Positions 61,161-64,000 of a stretch of 64,000 bases of DNA are shown here, piece after piece. Positions within the stretch are counted from its first letter, which is position 1. Each line of letters starts with the position of its first letter. The stretch is from Chloroflexota bacterium. GTDB taxonomy: Bacteria > Chloroflexota > UBA11872. The stretch is taken from positions 32,678-96,677 of the forward strand of contig JAJDUU010000018.1 in assembly GCA_022826485.1 (NCBI GenBank), written 5' to 3'. A program made the position numbers and the translations under genes. The notes beneath the pieces were generated by a model. The model saw nothing but the letters and a program-made list of their open reading frames with translations. It was not told where the DNA came from and made no database searches.

Positions 61161-62087
61161 ATGCATCTTGAGGTGGCTTCGCACATGCCTTCGCCGCCGG
61201 CCGACCACGGCTCAGCGCTGGCAACGCTCCTTGATGAGGGAGTCGTGTGGGGAGATGCAGGACAGTGGCTGAAGCACTTGCCCGATGCGTCGGTCGACTT
61301 GTTCTTTATGTCGCCGCCGTACGCGGACGCAAGGGCGTATTCGAAGATCCCTCCCGACCGTTACGTTGAGTGGTTCTTGCCCTTCGCTCAATCCATGCTC
61401 GAGGCAACGAACGACACCGGGTCATTCGTGGTAAACATCAAGAACCGGGTCGCGAACTCTGGGCCACTGAAGGGCCAACGCCACCCGTACGTGTACGAGC
61501 TAGTGCTCGAACTCCAGCGCATGGGGTGGTGGTGGATCGAGACGTACATTTGGACCAAGCCAAACGCCATCCCAGGCCGCTTTGGGCCGCGCACCAAGGA
61601 CGCCTTCGAGTACGTCTACCACTTCGCAAAAGGGCCAAAGCCGTACTTTGACCTCGACGCCGTGCGGGTGCCTTATAAGGCTGATGCGGCGGAAATCGCA
61701 CGCCGACGCAAGGATGCCAACGGCCGTCGCAACACCGACGCCGGATTCGGCAGAGATCGAACTCGCACCTACGCGCACGGTAGCGCAGACCCTGGAAACG
61801 TTATTGCTATCAGCCAGACCTACAACCAGTACAAAGGACCTGCGGGCCAGCACACGGCCGTTATGCCTGAGGGCTTGGCTGAGTTCTTCGTAAGGCTTCT
61901 ATGCCCAGCTGGAGGGATCGTCATCGACCCATTTGCCGGGTCGGGGACTTCCATTGTTCTCGCGCGCCGGCACGGACGTCGTGCTGGCGGCATCGAGATT
62001 CATGCCGACTACGTCGAAGTCGCGCGTCGGCGGCTCGCCGACGCGCGAGCCGAGCAGTCACCTGAGCAACTCAGCATCGCTATCTGA
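61161..62087 (+). CDS. DNA methyltransferase, beta class (probable cytosine-N4)
   Basis: A 308-residue SAM-dependent DNA methyltransferase. The catalytic motif IV SPPY is at 51-54 and comes before the SAM motif I DPFAGSGTS at 256-264, the order of the beta class. SPPY is usual for N4-cytosine enzymes. A variable region (about 165-235) is the probable target-recognition part. ATG 61185 is a possible alternative start. The 3' end overlaps the downstream nuclease frame, as in many type II systems. Confidence 0.88.
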   Translation: MHLEVASHMPSPPADHGSALATLLDEGVVWGDAGQWLKHLPDASVDLFFMSPPYADARAYSKIPPDRYVEWFLPFAQSMLEATNDTGSFVVNIKNRVANSGPLKGQRHPYVYELVLELQRMGWWWIETYIWTKPNAIPGRFGPRTKDAFEYVYHFAKGPKPYFDLDAVRVPYKADAAEIARRRKDANGRRNTDAGFGRDRTRTYAHGSADPGNVIAISQTYNQYKGPAGQHTAVMPEGLAEFFVRLLCPAGGIVIDPFAGSGTSIVLARRHGRRAGGIEIHADYVEVARRRLADARAEQSPEQLSIAI

Positions 62088-63189
62088 CCCGGAGCGGCGG
62101 ACTCTGTCGAGCGCCGGGACTACTCCGAACGCCTCGATTCGCCGGCAGGCCGTGGCGATCGTGTTATCGAAATCTGGCGACGCCCAAGCCGAGGCTCGTG
62201 AGCTTCTCACTCGAAGCTACGTGGCTTCGACGCAGTCGTTCTTCCACTACGTTCCGCACGGCGACGCCATGGCGTCCGAGAAGGAGTTTGGCACCGCATA
62301 TCAAAAGCTCGCTGCACTCACGCATGACTTCCAGAACGTCGACCATCAGTCGCTGCGTGCTGCGCTTACCAAGGAGCCATCCACGCTTGCGCCGCTCCGG
62401 ATGATTCTGGGCTTCACCCATAACGAGCTGGCGTGGACGATGAACCTAACTAAGCCAGGAACTAAGACCCGTGGTGATGCGCTCAAGCGGTTCGAACGAA
62501 GCCCGCACCCGCGGCAGGCGTCCTCCCAAGATCTCGAAGTGATCGAAACGCTTGTCACCACGGTGCTTGCCATCATGGGTGGCGAAGTCCTGCAGATTCC
62601 CCCGGCGGCTCGGCCGTTCTTCCACTCCAAGCTCGATAAGCGCGACACCAGCGGCGGATGGGGCAGTGTGGCCGCCGACGCCCGCGGAGTGCCTTATTCG
62701 GCTTTGCTGTACCAGCGGTATGTCGGCGGCGTGTGGCGGCAGGTCCAGGACGCCTACTCCGAGGTCAAGGGCGATCGCCTCCTTGAGATGCCGCTCGCGA
62801 ATCTCCTGGACAGCAATGGGATTTCCTACTACCAATCAGCTTCCGGTGCCACGGGGGCAGCCAGGACTGTCGAGAGGTTTGGCCTCTCGCCCGGACCAGA
62901 CTTCGCGCTGCCAGAGCAATCCCCGACGGTCATCGTCGAATCAAAAGTCGGCGAGGACGGCGGGACAGTGCGTGACAAGGCCGCCCGCATCAAGAACATG
63001 GCGGATATGGCGAAGGCGCGCGGCTTGCTGGCCTGCGCGGTCGTCGACGGCAGAGGCTGGTCGGAACGCCTAAGCGCACTTGCGGACGTTGTTATCGCCA
63101 CCGAGGGCCGCACCTACTCGCTCGCGACCCTTGAACACCTGATCGATATCCCGGAGATCGCGGCCCTTCGGACCACCGGAGACCTTTAG
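62002..63189 (+). CDS. Type II restriction endonuclease (PD-(D/E)XK), partner of the methyltransferase
   Basis: A protein of about 395 residues with no family name that I can give. The C-terminal part carries GPDFALPEQSPTVIVESK, a PD-x(12)-ExK active site with Asp300, Glu313 and Lys315 counted from ATG 62002. Downstream, RDKAARIKNMADMAKARG resembles the helix after the active site. The N-terminal part is helical. The start is uncertain: ATG 62002 overlaps the methyltransferase by 86 bp, and GTG 62152 is a later option. Gene order and overlap support its role as the cognate nuclease. Confidence 0.72.
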   Translation: MPTTSKSRVGGSPTREPSSHLSNSASLSDPERRTLSSAGTTPNASIRRQAVAIVLSKSGDAQAEARELLTRSYVASTQSFFHYVPHGDAMASEKEFGTAYQKLAALTHDFQNVDHQSLRAALTKEPSTLAPLRMILGFTHNELAWTMNLTKPGTKTRGDALKRFERSPHPRQASSQDLEVIETLVTTVLAIMGGEVLQIPPAARPFFHSKLDKRDTSGGWGSVAADARGVPYSALLYQRYVGGVWRQVQDAYSEVKGDRLLEMPLANLLDSNGISYYQSASGATGAARTVERFGLSPGPDFALPEQSPTVIVESKVGEDGGTVRDKAARIKNMADMAKARGLLACAVVDGRGWSERLSALADVVIATEGRTYSLATLEHLIDIPEIAALRTTGDL

Positions 63190-64000
63190 CCGCTTCGGCC
63201 AACCCGCGCTTCCGAGCCGATCCCATCCACCGCCGCCCCAAAGTACTGCGGAAAGTACTCCGCGCAGTTCTGGCTCAGCCACTCGATGCTGAGGCGTACC
63301 CAGAGCTGCGGGTCGCGGTCGGGGAGGCAGGGCGGCTCCAGGCAGACTGGGATAGCGTCAGGGTCGGGTGCGCCGGCCTGGAGGATCGCGAAGATCTCGG
63401 CAATCTCGACGCTGCCGTGGCCCACGGGGGCGTGGAAGAACTTGGGCTCGCCGGTGGTGGTGATGGACTGCACGCGCATGTCGCGCAGGTGGGCCATCGC
63501 GACGTAGGGCGCGGCGAGGCGCGCGGCCTCGACCTGGTCCTCGACGACCGACAGGCTGTTGGCGAAGTCGTAGTTGATTCGCAGCCACGGCGAGGCGACG
63601 CCCTGGACCACCGGCACGATCTCGCTGATGCGGTAGTCCATGTGGTTCTCGAAAGCCATCACGATTCCCAGGTCGGCGGCGACGGGGACGAGGTCGCGCA
63701 AGTTCTCGATCATGCAGTCGATCTGGACGTCCATCGGCACCTCGCGGCTGAAGTGGCCGAAGCGCAGTCCGCCGTTTGGCACCGGCTGCCCGGGAGGTCC
63801 CGGAGGATCGGCGTTGACGATCTCGGTGAGGCGGCAGCCGCCGGCGTGGAGGATCTCCAAGCTGCGAATGGCGTCCGCGCAGACGGGCGGCCACTCATCC
63901 TCTGGGACGGCCCACGCGCCGCTGACCGACCCGACCCACTCAATGCCGTGCTCGGCCATGCGGCGGCCGGTCACCGCCGCGGCCTCAGCGTCGGCAAACC
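63186..64000 (-). CDS. Sugar phosphate isomerase/epimerase family, 5' end beyond window
   Basis: At least 271 codons of a TIM-barrel protein of the xylose isomerase-like superfamily. The visible strands include IVMAFENHMDYRISE (metal Glu), LRINYDFANSLSV, VAMAHLRDMRV (metal His) and a C-terminal IPVCLEPPC. The frame is open to the right edge, so the true start may be outside; ATG 63974 and 63959 are internal possibilities. Its stop overlaps the stop of the convergent nuclease gene by 2-3 bases. Distinct from the isomerase at 11783. Confidence 0.8.
   Translation of the reverse strand, partial: FADAEAAAVTGRRMAEHGIEWVGSVSGAWAVPEDEWPPVCADAIRSLEILHAGGCRLTEIVNADPPGPPGQPVPNGGLRFGHFSREVPMDVQIDCMIENLRDLVPVAADLGIVMAFENHMDYRISEIVPVVQGVASPWLRINYDFANSLSVVEDQVEAARLAAPYVAMAHLRDMRVQSITTTGEPKFFHAPVGHGSVEIAEIFAILQAGAPDPDAIPVCLEPPCLPDRDPQLWVRLSIEWLSQNCAEYFPQYFGAAVDGIGSEARVGRSG

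Overview
The window is GC-rich and densely coded on both strands, with short intergenic gaps and frequent GTG starts. It looks like a chromosomal segment of an uncultured bacterium, probably Chloroflexota. The basis is inference: an isocitrate dehydrogenase with the long C-terminal extension known from Thermus-type enzymes, secreted proteins with the WGYPTS / QYFQAAVLEYHPE repeat style common in Chloroflexota, a K+-independent membrane pyrophosphatase, and many sugar-acid catabolic and sialidase-like genes. No rRNA or other phylogenetic marker is present to settle this.

Layout. 0-9.6 kb: icd-purE, a flavin reductase, an HpcH-type aldolase with a nucleoside phosphorylase, a sugar-nucleotide dehydratase, a CPBP protease, a tRNA-Arg(GCG), an aldo/keto reductase, a fumarylacetoacetase-family enzyme and a 3-hydroxyacyl-CoA dehydrogenase whose natural start reads ATA. 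9.6-14.5 kb: a secreted trypsin-fold protein with all three catalytic positions replaced by Asn, a sugar isomerase, and a broken paralogue of that secreted protein with a low-GC secreted gene between its pieces. 14.6-24.4 kb: PolX, an amino-acid oxidase, a membrane-anchored hydrolase, an NrdR with two zinc ribbons, a nucleotidyltransferase-endonuclease V-methyltransferase run, and a large glycosidase carrying a haem-binding motif. 24.5-36.5 kb is biosynthetic core: argC-argJ-argB-argD-argH-lysC-bifunctional nuclease, then hisC-hppA-uppP.

36.6-43.4 kb is a small defence island. It holds a C-terminal relic of a type IIG restriction enzyme, an MNT nucleotidyltransferase with a 15-codon relic of its HEPN partner, a 98-bp MITE-like element, an intact 1571-residue type IIG enzyme carrying two in-frame copies of a mosaic dispersed repeat, and a low-GC TIR-domain effector with a near-consensus promoter and an operator-like palindrome. 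43.4-48.1 kb is rich in dispersed repeats, including a 132-bp element with terminal inverted repeats and target duplications.

48.1-56 kb: a HAD hydrolase, a YjbQ protein, xylulokinase and a sugar dehydrogenase set. The SDR-xylB junction is duplicated and decayed around an ArsR/VOC pair. A zinc alcohol dehydrogenase and formate-THF ligase follow. 56-61 kb: four tandem sialidase-like paralogues with identical 37-bp spacers. 61.2-63.2 kb: a beta-class methyltransferase with an overlapping PD-(D/E)XK gene (a type II R-M pair). The window ends inside a sugar isomerase.

Together this is an organism with ordinary anabolic operons plus an accessory layer for breakdown of glycans and sugar acids, several restriction/abortive systems, and an active or recently active load of small non-autonomous repeats.
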